A stretch of DNA of 64,000 bases from Cyanoderma ruficeps. Lineage: Eukaryota > Chordata > Aves > Passeriformes > Timaliidae. The stretch covers positions 1 to 64,000 of the forward strand of contig VZDJ01000667.1 in assembly GCA_008694505.1 (NCBI GenBank). Reading direction: 5' to 3'. Below, piece after piece: positions 49,077 through 59,924 of this stretch; the stretch's first letter is position 1; every line of letters starts with the position of its first letter. Made by a program: the position numbers and the translations under genes. A model generated the notes under the pieces. That model was not told the origin of the DNA and ran no database searches. It worked only from the letters and a program-made list of their open reading frames with translations.

Positions 49077-51345
49077 GGTTTCATGATTTCCTAGTTCCTT
49101 AAATCTTCAAAATTAATGCTTCATTGAATGCATTCTGTTCTTTAGCTTTTCTTTCATAACTTCAAAAAAAAACCAAAAAACAACAAAACACCACCACCAC
49201 CACCACCAAAAAACCCAAACAAACCCTTTTTTCTTTCTCCCTCTTTAAATAAGTGACCTTTTAGGTTTTGTCCCCAGATTTTCAGAAACTTATGATCAAT
49301 TTAAACTTTAAACTAAAAGTTGTTAATAATAAAGCTATTCAGGATGATAAGTGTGTTTTTGTGTAGTTGCAAGAATGATTTTTTAATTGTTTAGGGAAAA
49401 TGTCAATCAAGCCCACTGATCAAAGAAATGTGTGCTTAAAATTATTTAATAATTGAATATTTATTCAAATAATAATTTAAATAAGATTTACACTAAATAA
49501 AACACTTTATTAAGTATAATCCGTTAATTTAGAATAGTAGATTTAATCATTATTGTTAAAAAAATTTGGGGTTTTAATCTACAAAAATATGGTTTACCTT
49601 TGTCAACCACAGAAGTTGAAAGCTACTGAGGAAACAGAATTTTTAGTCAAAACTTAATTAAAAATAAATAAACCACAGAATGTGAAAAATAAATGAACAA
49701 ATCTGGTTTACTTTAAATACCAGATCACAATACTTTTCCACTTAAATATCATCACACATATTGACAAACAAGACATGTTCTCAAGATTTTCCTCTTTATG
49801 CTTCTGAAATTTAAAATCTGAGAGGAAATGTTCCAGTGAAAATATATGTTACCTATGTTTTGGTTTTCTTAAATCAATATTTCAAAATTAAAATCTGTGA
49901 TAAGCCCAAAACCTTTAGCAGACTGACAGAAGTGTGAAACCCGCTGGGCTGATTCCTCAGCAGCTTTCAATTTCTGTGGCTGAGGAAGTGATTTGAACTG
50001 CCACTGAACATAAAATGCAGGGAAAACTTAGCTATGTATATAGTAGTGTTAAAATGAAGCCAAAATGGAGGATATAACCAGGTGCCCACACCACAACACT
50101 TTTGCACTACCAGAAATATTCCAAGTCATCACTAACTTGTGGTCTCTCTGGCTTTGCAAGGAATTTTGGTACAACAGGAGCAAACCTGGGACTCATTGTC
50201 CTGATCCTACAGCTCTGTGCTGAAATTCATTCAATTGCAGTCATTAAGGAAGGTACATGGCAGAAGAAATAAAGATACAAAAGATTAAAGTGGCACATCC
50301 AAAGGTGTGAAATCAACCACTGACCAGAGTGAATGGAGCCAGCATGTCCTTGCTCACCAGCCAGGCCACTCTTTAGACATCACAATAATTCTGCCTACAA
50401 ATGTAGCTAATTTCAGAGGCAAGAGATTAAATGAAACACACCACTGATCTGCCAGCCTCATTTCTATAAGTAGTTTAACATCCTTGGCCTGTCCTGAGTT
50501 CAGCAAATAAGAAATTGCACAAGGTAGTTTGGAGCATGAGAGAACAGCGAGACGAGCTTTTGCCTCTCCCATATTTCAAACATACCATTAAAGGTTTAAT
50601 GACTGACATAATTATGATACAGTGCTAGTGAGAGGAGGTCATTAACTTCCTCTGCCATGTGTAAAATGGAATAAATCTATGGTAACTTCTGAAAGAGCTG
50701 TACACAGAAATAATTAATACGTATTAGAGGAGTGACACTGAAAATACGTGGACATCAGTAGGTGCTGAGGCTGACTCTGACTGTGTGAGACCCTGCTGCC
50801 TTCACAGAAGGGTGGGATGTCTCACCCTGCAGAAGTTGCATGTTTTAGGACTGGGATCTCTGTAGGGTTCCCAGGGGTATCTGCCAGCTCTAGCTGGACA
50901 CTCACAGACTGGTGCAATTTCCAGAGACTCTGAGGTTACCTCTGGTTGCTTTGTCACGTTGTAAACTGGTGGTCAAAACCTGCCTCTTCCTCTTTCTTTC
51001 AGACATCTGAAAAAAAAAAATCTCTTTTTGGCCTAAACTCTATCAAAAAATGTTATTTTACTGACCAAAAGGGCTGTTTTCATCATTGTATTGATGGCAC
51101 TGTAGGAGGAACTTGGTGGCTGAATTCCCTTACCTGTGACAACTAGAGAGCTCTGAGACAAGGCCCTGCTGTCTGGCACTGCCTCACATCCCCTAGCACC
51201 TGGAAATTGATAGATTTAACAGAGAAAAAGCCAAGGAGATAGCAACACAAGTTCTTTATTTAAATTCTTTGTCAGATATTCTACACAAGTAAGTGAAAAT
51301 AACATCAACAATAACAATAGCAATAACAATAGCAATAACAATAAT
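49077..51345. other. AT-rich intergenic DNA
   Basis: A CCA microsatellite lies at 49190-49208. No gene was supported. The frames at 50354-50572 and 50946-51146 have no recognisable domains. Confidence 0.4.
49190..49208. repeat. (CCA)n microsatellite
   Basis: About six CCA/CAC units follow an A-rich run with CAACAAAACA. Confidence 0.8.
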
Positions 51346-51390
51346 AACANNNNNNNNNNNNNNAATAATAGTAATAATAATAATAGCAAA
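51300..51390. repeat. (AAT/AAC)n microsatellite with assembly gap
   Basis: ATAACAATAGCA units and AATAATAGT units flank a run of 14 Ns (51350-51363). The reverse-strand frame across it is a Leu run that comes from the repeat. The real array length is unknown. Confidence 0.9.
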
Positions 51391-52083
51391 TAATCCCTGT
51401 GCACTTTCTGTTTTCTCAAGCTACTGATCCCAGAGGTGTTCTGTCAGCAGTTCCCAGTGACCATAGACATTTCATGTCACTGAAGTACAGCTCAGTGACT
51501 TTAGGCTGGATGTTCCCAGCTGAATCCTGCTGTTTGCTTAGGAGAACACTGTCCAGCTGTGTCACCTAGAAATCACTTCCAGCAGTCACCCTGGAAACCA
51601 TGGTTAGAACTGCTGTGTTCTGCCCTGCAGCACCCTCGCCTGGATGCAGGATCACTTCATTGCTTTCCAACAGCCCTTCCCTCAACAGGAACGCAACAAA
51701 AACATAACAGCAGAGAAACGCAAGTGAGTTTAGTAAACCTGGCCAGCATTTTTAGAACTCTTGAAAGTAATGTCTCCCAAATGTCAGATGGCAGGAAGGC
51801 AGGACCTGTTGAAAGACCACAGGTTTCACCCCAGACAAAAAAAGCTGCTGCCCATATACTGTAGATCCTTAAAACCTTAAAATCAATTCTTAAAATCAAT
51901 TGCAATACATTACAGCTTACATTTTGTGAGCCTTAATTAAAATTTCAGTGAAAAGAATCAGTATTACTTGTAGCTTCAGAAGAAAGTAACATAATTTTTT
52001 GGAACTGCCTATCTCCTTATGGATAACAAAGCTGTATTACCCCATCAGCTGAGCTCAAGAGTAAATTTCGCAGTCATAGCCAT

Positions 52084-52600
52084 TGTTGTGGTGTGCATTT
52101 TGGGTTTCCAAAGTTCTGTATGTTCCGTTATTTGTTTTACAATGGTTTGTTCCTATGCCTCTATCCCCAAACCCCCTGTAGTGTTTCCCTGATGATGGGT
52201 CTTGTCAATCACCCTGTAACCCTGCCTAAAAACCTGGAAAATTCTGGTGGAGATGATCAGTGATTTGGCAAGTTCTCAAGTTCCCTCCTCTTATTGTCCT
52301 GTTAAGTGTCCCCTGTTCTTGGTCACTCCCCCCCTCACTGGATTGGTTCTCAGTTCTCCCTTGCTCGGTGTATGCCCCTGGTATTTAACCTGAAACCCGA
52401 AGCCCAGACCTCACTCTTCAGGTGGGTCTGTGGGTGAAATAAACCTGGTTGCTACCCACGTGAGACTCCTCCTTCTTCCACACCGTTTACCACGTTTCAG
52501 CCTGAGGTTCAGACCCCCCAAATCTAAAAGGTACAAAGCTGTACCACTGTATGCGGACCAGTAAGACCTAGTCGGTTAGCAGCACCGGACACCAGCATAA
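52084..52600 (+). mobile_element. Solo LTR of an endogenous retrovirus
   Basis: The block begins TGTTGTGGTGTGC. It carries a TATTTAACC TATA-like word at about 52382 and AATAAA at 52438-52443, then the usual GC-richer U5 tail (CCCACGTGAGACTCC). This order fits an avian ERV LTR. The five bases GCCAT stand immediately before the TG (52079-52083) and again at 52601-52605. That would set the right end at 52600, though the preceding bases (CATAA) are not the canonical CA terminus. The left end is better supported than the right. No retroviral genes adjoin. Confidence 0.65.
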
Positions 52601-52605
52601 GCCAT

Positions 52606-55600
52606 GTATGACACACTCATTCATTTGATGGAGCCTTTTCAGACTATGATGATGGGCTTTTTTCTGGAAAAGGCTTAACTGAACCCTGACATCCAGACTC
52701 TTAAAATGCTTCACCTCCTTCAGCCTTTCAGTCCACAGGACCAGCCTAGGGTTAATCCAAATAGAACACCCTGAATCTGTGTGATGTGAGTGTCAGCCTT
52801 GAATGTTTTTTTGTCCAGATCTGCTCCTTTTGCTTTACAGTGCGGGCTAATGTACATACATCTTTTTGTTACTTCTGGTCAGCATAATTTTGGCTTGACT
52901 TAAGCCATGTCCATAATTTCCCAAAACACAGTGTGAAGAGTACCACACTGCCAATAGAAAGTCAACAATTACAGATAAATGCCTGGTTATATTGCTTGTC
53001 AAGCCTGGAATAGTGGTGTTACAATCAGGCCAAAATTCTATTGCCCAAAACAGAAGGCTGATTCCAAAAGTTTTTGGTGGAGCTACCAGCATCAAGCACA
53101 GCTGAGAAATGTTTCTGTGCTCACAACAGTATTCCTCTCTTGGCCTTTTATTTCCCTCAGCATTTTTAATGGAAAAGGATTGTTCTTGGATCTTTTTCAT
53201 TTGGGTAAGTCCCTCATAGGGTAAACAGTCATTTGCTTGCTCTGTCTCTGCCAGAGGGGTGGGGAAGAGAATCAATAGGGCAAAAGCATGAGATTCTCAT
53301 GGGTTCAGATAAAGACCATCTAATAAATGAGATGGGAATAAAAAGAATAAAAAGAAAAATGATGCAGAGTCAGTCACCCACCCACCTCCCACCAGCAAAC
53401 TGGGGCCTTGACAATCTCCAAGAACTGGCTACTTTGGGAAGAGTTCCTCTCTACCTCCTGCCATTTTACTGCTGAGCATGGTCCTGGATGATATAGAATA
53501 TTGCTTTGAGTCACTTTGAGTCCCAGCTGTGACAAATCCCATCACTTTTCCAAATCCCAACTGCTCCCTGAGAGAGCACAGAGAAGCAAAGGAGGTGTAG
53601 GTACTGTGCAAAGAGTGTTCAGCAATAATAAATATGTTGTCCATGCTCTTTTGGTCCCAAATCTGAAACACAGCCCAATATGTATTGTCAGGAAGAAGTC
53701 TCCATCTCAGGCCGGTGCAGTGCAGGAGCATTACTTTTTGTTTTATTTAACAGTCATGGATGGCACAGATGTTCTGAACCAGGTGTTTTTAATTTTTTTC
53801 TCATAATTGTAATGCCTCAGAGAGATCTCCCTTTGCACCTTTGACTCACCTTTGCTCCCTTTGGCTCAGCCATATACAGGCACACTATCAGTATGGGAAG
53901 TCACTGAGAATTAGCTGACCCCAAGAGTTTCTGGGCACCTGAACTTTCAAGGAAATTCAAAACAAGGTGACAGTAATCACCTGGGGAAGGCAGAAGCTAT
54001 TTTGAGGGTAGAAGAGAGTAGCACCCTTCTGGAAGCATTTTAGCATGTCATGAGTCAAAGCTGAACAGTGTGTCGAACACGGGAATCTGTCAGTAAGAGT
54101 AAAGGAAGACACCAGATGTAAAAGAACTCATTATAAAAGATACATGAGATTATCTGTCATATTGATGTTAAAATTAGAGCTGGTCTTTAACATTTCATGG
54201 AGGACAAACACATGCACACTTTGGTAACCAAATTCCTGCCACTGCAGAATAGACAGAGTCTGATTCTGACAGGGAACATCCCTTAAGGTGGCACTTAATA
54301 ATTGTCATAGATGTTCTTGTCACTTGAGACAGCACAAAGTTTTAAGTCTTTTTTTCCCTTCTCCTCTTTTTCATGAGCTACATGTAGAGAATGGAGACAT
54401 TTGTCCAGAAGAAAATTAGAGCATTTGTGTTAGGGCTAAGCCGTCAGAAAAGAAGTTCAAGGCCAAAACTACACACTCACACAAGACCTACTTTTCTAAA
54501 TTCTGTAAAATGTCTGCAAAAACTTGTGAAATCTAGCTTTCTAAATCCTGAGTTACTGAATATCATGTTTGATTTCATTGGCGATCATAGTGGCCAGACA
54601 TCATGGCAGCTATGTAGAGTCCCTCCCTCATTAAAAAAAGGTTGAACCTACTTGTCTGTCTTAATTGTACACAGGTCCAATTAAACCTCACTCCCAGTTC
54701 AAAACCTGCTGAATGGCTGTGAGAAGTAAACCAGTAGCACAAATAATACATAAAGCAGCAACAAGAGGGTTGTGTGAGTTACAGTTAAGCAGATCTGATT
54801 GCCTGCCAGGAAAAAAAATAGAAAAAAGAGGAAGGAGGATATACAACATCCATTACCTTCTCCATCTGTTTTGTGGAGTACACTGAAATTTTCTCCCACA
54901 AGATTTTCCAATGCAAAGATTTTTTCAACCAGATTTAACCAATACTTTGAGGAAAAAAAAAGTTCTTTGGAAAATGTTAGTTAATCTTCTTTACCTGGCT
55001 GTTCTTAGGCTTTCCTGGGTTGTAGAAAGCCTGAGTACATTGTGTTCAATGTCATCACAAAAGCAAGCTACAGTCTGATAAAAAAAAAAAAACAAAAAAC
55101 CAACTTTATGGAATAAGTTAGCTGTGTAATTTGAGCTTCTTATTTTTGACTGTAGCTGGAAACAGCTAGCAACAAGTAAAATTCCTTTCTAATGCTGTGT
55201 TGGTCCACTTTCCAGGCCATGATGCAGCTGTCATCTTGGCAGATGGTTAATTCACACCACGATGCACAGATGCATCCTAATACAAATATAATTCAGTCAC
55301 AGATAAATGCCTGGTAAATACTTGAAATTTATTATAAAATGTTACGTTTTGTTGATAGACCACCTTTGTTTCATTACTAGTTTCCAGGTGTGATTCAGAT
55401 CCAGGAATGAAATGGTTGCACGTAAAGCCACACACACATGGGAAAGTGGAACTACTGTCAATATCAAGATATGCTCAAAACCTTCCATCTGTTACAGGTA
55501 ATGTAGAACTGAGTTCTGATGAAGATGTTTTTGCAACTTTGAAAACCCTTTGCCAATTCAAAGTTGGAATTTTTTTTGTCAAGAAAGCTGTAGTTTAAAA

Positions 55601-58370
55601 TCTTAAAGCTTTGAATCAAATAAATATTAAAGTAAACTGAGTTATTCTAAATTATGTCAATTTCAGTTTAAAAAAGAAAAATATGTTGCTTTACTTTTTT
55701 AAACTGTTTTAGGCATTGGAAATTATTATTTCTTAAAATAAGTAAGGGAATGAAAGTGGAATTTTTGAAACTTTATGTTCTTTTTAAAATCTGAGTTATA
55801 GCTGTAGCAAATTTTTAGCAGTAAAAATGTACTCTTTCTCATTCTATGGGTAATTTTTTTTTTTTAAATGAGACTTTGGTAACAAAAAAGAATGCTAATT
55901 TTGATGGAGCAGTCGCACACAAGCCCACTTAAAATAGATTATTCCTTTTTTTTCTTTTTAATTTTCTAAAGTATGACAAGGCAGTCGAATTACAAATTTA
56001 ATTATGTGTGCTCAGATTTTTATTGCAAAGCTGTAAATGAGCTTCTTTGTGTGTATCCTTGCATTTTCTTCTCTTTCCAATGGCTTATTGCAAAAAGACT
56101 TAATGCAACTAATGATAAATAATACTCAAGTGTCAACCAGTGAGGTGTTCTCAGTGTCTCTTTCTCTCTATACTAATTAAAGGGCACAAGAAATTTAAAC
56201 ACAGGGATTTAAAAGCAAACAGTGACACCAGCAGAGAGCAGATACAGGAACTTTCACTGCAAACCTGTGCTGATAGATATTAATGCAATAAACTCTGTGC
56301 AACATTAAACCATCACTGACCTCCTGTTGCTGCAGAGCAGCGAGTGGGAGCTGTGCTGCAGCACTGAGGCTCACAGAGTCTTTTTAGAAAGCCTGCTGGT
56401 ATCCCCAGCAGGTTTCCTGAAGGAGTCAAACAGAGAGAAGCAGCATTCAGCGACCAGCCAGGTGATTTGGCTCAGGGCAGCAGGCAGGTGTCTGCAGCAG
56501 CGACTGAGGGTGTCGTCACCCATAATGGGGTCGGGCTGTCCTTGCCACACTCTGGGGATGCTGATTAAAGCATGCCATGTCTGCTTTCCTGTCCAGACCA
56601 AGGCTCCCCTTGGGCAGGACAGACAATCCTTCAGGCAGCAATTTTGCCAGCTGTGTGCAGAGATCATTAGCGCGACAGGAAAGGAAACACAGGAGCTGCC
56701 TTATCAGATCAGTGTTTCAATATGTCCTGCATTGGACCAGTGAAATCAGTGTTTCTCTATAGCCCTGTGCACCTCCCCCCCAGGCCCTTCCAGAGGCTTT
56801 GGGGAAAGGTAACTAAGGCCACCCTGTTGGAATGCAGGGGAGTGAAGTTTCCAGAAGGAAAATGTGGCTGACATGTCAACTCCCTGCCTCCTACCAGAAA
56901 AATAAAGAACTTACTGTGTTTAGGGTCACAGCTGCTGAGGCAGAAGGGAGTGAGGCTCAAATCTGTTCTGTGATTTGTACCAGAGGGGAGAGGCAGGGGA
57001 GGGTGTTCTCTCTGTAGTAACTCTTGCTGGTTCTAGTTGTATGAAATTACAACAATAACAACATCCTCATGAGGCCAAGCACAGCGACAAATATTCACAG
57101 CACCATGTTCTAAGGCCCATAATTAACACTAATGGGAATCCAAAGTCCTGCTTTCTGGTGTTTAAACAGCCAGTTTTCCAAGCAGACAGAATTTGTGCCA
57201 TTTGACTGAGCCTTCTTCAGGAGCTAAAAGTTGGATACTCTGCAAGGGATCCATCCAGAATTTTGGGTAGCTTTGAAAGACATGACTCCAGAGTGTGCCC
57301 TTCCTAGGCACCTGTGGCTAGGAGGCCAGCAAGGTGGTTTCTCACAGTGGATAGAAAGAGGCAAATGAATTGCAGAAGAAAATAGTTATTTTTATTCAAA
57401 CTACATATGAAAATCTCTTACCTGAACTGAAAGTTCGGTCCAGTCTAGAGAAAACGAAAACCTGTATTTAACACTAATCAGAATGGGTATGATCCATTCA
57501 CTATTCATATCTCCAGAGAAGAAGATACTAATGCAAATAAGCTTTAAAACCATTATTTAGCAAGATTTCTAGCACAATTTTGCAGTTCATCCCAGCTTTA
57601 GCAGCAAAAAAAAAAAGCCAGGCATTGTGATAAAGTCTTAAATCAGGGAGGAAAACAGAACAAACCGGCCCCAAACCTAACAAACCTCTCCATGATTCAC
57701 TCTTAAGTTACAAAGAAAATTTCATGCCATCTGAAAACAGTGACAGACACTGAAAGCAGTGACAACACCAAGTGACTGCCAGCATTAACCTTTCCTTGGA
57801 ATTCTACTGTCTCTCCCTGCAAGGCCCTGGCAGAGTTTTACCAATGTTTTCTCTCTCCAACAAAATCACACTATTTTATTCCCTGTAGGAATGTCCTGGA
57901 GATGTTTACAGGGCAAGGGCTGGGTGAGGCTGGGGAGTTGGGGCAAGCATTAAACCCTGACCATTAATCACATCTGGCTGGAGAGGGGTGGGTGGAAAAA
58001 CTGACCCCAGAATTCTGGAGAATTTAGGAATGGGCAGATGGATCTTGCCGTTGATGGGGTCCCACAAGAGGTGTGAGACACATGAGAGGAATGCACAGGG
58101 TCATCCCAGCTGACTCTCCTCCAGGGAACCCCTCCAAAAATTCAGTGAATTCTTCATCATCCTTGCTCCTCCTCAACGCCTGTCCACCATCTCCAGGGAA
58201 ACACACCCAATTCTGTCTGGTTTTTTTTGCCAAAATTAGAGAGAAGTCCCAGCTGAGGATACTGGAGAAGTCCAACCCCAGCTCCTGGACAAAAAACCAA
58301 AAAGACAAAACCCAAAAAAACCCAATTTTAAAGAGCTTTTAAAAAACCATCTGGACCTGGAAAAAAATAA
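52606..58370. other. Intergenic DNA
   Basis: No gene was supported. The longer frames (52847-53275 minus, 56327-56743 plus) overlap opposite-strand frames and show no domain signature. Poly(A)/poly(T) runs are common, for example near 55080 and 55855. Nothing else stands out. Confidence 0.4.
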
Positions 58371-58374
58371 AGTT

Positions 58375-58870
58375 TCTTAACATGCAAGCAAAAGAAAGGG
58401 TTTTCCTTTAAAAAAATAAGGAGAAGAAAAAAGGAGAAACATAAAAAAGTATTTTTCTGCAAAAAATACTTTTAAAATGCCAGGTAAATAAGGAATGAGA
58501 ATTTTTCCTTAAAATAAAGATTATAAAAGGTTTTTTCCCTTTAAAAAAATCCCTAAAAACAGAGAGATTAACATCTTTTTAGAAGAAAAAAAGAAACCAC
58601 ACTAAAAATTATGGTGGTTTGAAGGGTTATTTTTTCCTCCAAAAAGCAGTATTCCATAAGGACTTCATTTTATCTTCCTGGAAAAAAAGGCCACAGTACA
58701 TGATAAAGATTTTTCTTAGCCTCCAGTATCAAAAACAAGTCCTCAAAATCCCAAATAAACAGGGAGAGTCTATTTTCTTCCTGATAATTAAAAGGGAGAT
58801 AAGAGATCTAGAATTAAAAATAATTTAAAAGGACTTTTTTCTTTAAAAAAATTAAATCAGGAGATGAAAG
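58375..58870. repeat. Degenerate A/T-rich tandem repeat
   Basis: A loose unit of about 50-60 bases recurs: a GGTTTTTTCC word, TTTAAAAAAAT, then an AAAGAGA-like purine stretch. Copies start near 58390, 58500, 58535, 58615 and 58830. It resembles the 9.4-9.9 kb array in style, though I cannot show common ancestry. Confidence 0.45.
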
Positions 58871-59860
58871 TTGAAAGTTTGGAAAGGGGCAAAAACCCCA
58901 CATAAGGTGAGGAGGGATCCAGAAGTGTCTCCGGAACCCCAAAATTATTCAAAAAAAGTCCGCACTGTGCTCAATAAAATACATCTGGAGGAGCCCAAAA
59001 TCCCCAACACGTCATTAAATTTCCCTTTCTAAAGAATCCTGGGAGAGCTCAGAGAGATTGGATGGGTGGGAAGTTGGCAAATTACATGTTTCTGTATTTT
59101 TTGTTTTGATAAAAAAAAGAGCAGGACGAGACAAAAACCAGTATTTGAGGGTGTTTGTGCTCATTTTCAGGCTGCAGTTCTTCACTTCATAGAAATCCAG
59201 GTGAGAGAATTTTTATTCTGGTGGGATTTTGGTCATTCCTTGGAATACTGTCTCTTTAAAATCCAGATTTTTCATGCATTTAAGGAAGTTTGTGCCTTTA
59301 AATGACTTAAAAATGCATGAAAAACATAAATAATCCTAATTTTATTCAAAAAAATCCTGAATTTGGGCAAAGAAGGGGAAAAACTTCTTCAATACATTCA
59401 CACAAATGGCAATAACTGAAGATTTAATTAAATAAAAATTAAATAAAAATCTAAACAAATCTGGAAGATAAAAAGAGCATTCATCTAAAAACTCCATTAA
59501 ACAACAGGGCAATGCATTTAGAATTAAAAATTGAAGTGAAATTAAATGATGTTCACTTAAATAAAATTTTTAGTTAAAATTCAGTCATAGTAAATTACAA
59601 ATTAAAAAAATCAAATTTTAAAATCTTCTCAATCAAATGATATTAATACTTTAAAATGTACTGTAATTTAATTATAAAGCTAACTTTTCAAATACTTCAA
59701 TTCTTTTTAAAAATGGTTAAAATACCACACATACACACAGCCCTCCACAAAAAAATCCTGAGAAAAGTCTGTATTTGGTGTTTTAATGTGAATTTTATTT
59801 GCCTCTAGAACTTAATTTTACTGCATCATCTCTTTTGGGGAGGGTTTTTGGTTTGCTTGT
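58871..59860. other. AT-rich upstream flank of the NIDO gene
   Basis: No coding exon was recognised. Low-complexity AT-rich sequence dominates 59300-59720. A 79-codon frame at 59066-59305 has no domain signature. Confidence 0.45.
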
Positions 59861-59867
59861 TTGGATG

Positions 59868-59876
59868 TATTTATAG
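59868..59876 (+). promoter_or_regulatory. TATA-like box of the NIDO gene
   Basis: TATTTATAG lies 49 bases before the proposed ATG and is followed by a G-run. Spacing would allow a very short 5' untranslated region. Plausible only by position and sequence. Confidence 0.4.
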
Positions 59877-59924
59877 GGGGGGTTTTAAGTTTTCCTGCTT
59901 TTTACAGTTATTTTAGGGTCAAGG

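Noticed and set aside
51216..51419. Poly-leucine protein
   Set aside because: Translation of a trinucleotide microsatellite with Ns.
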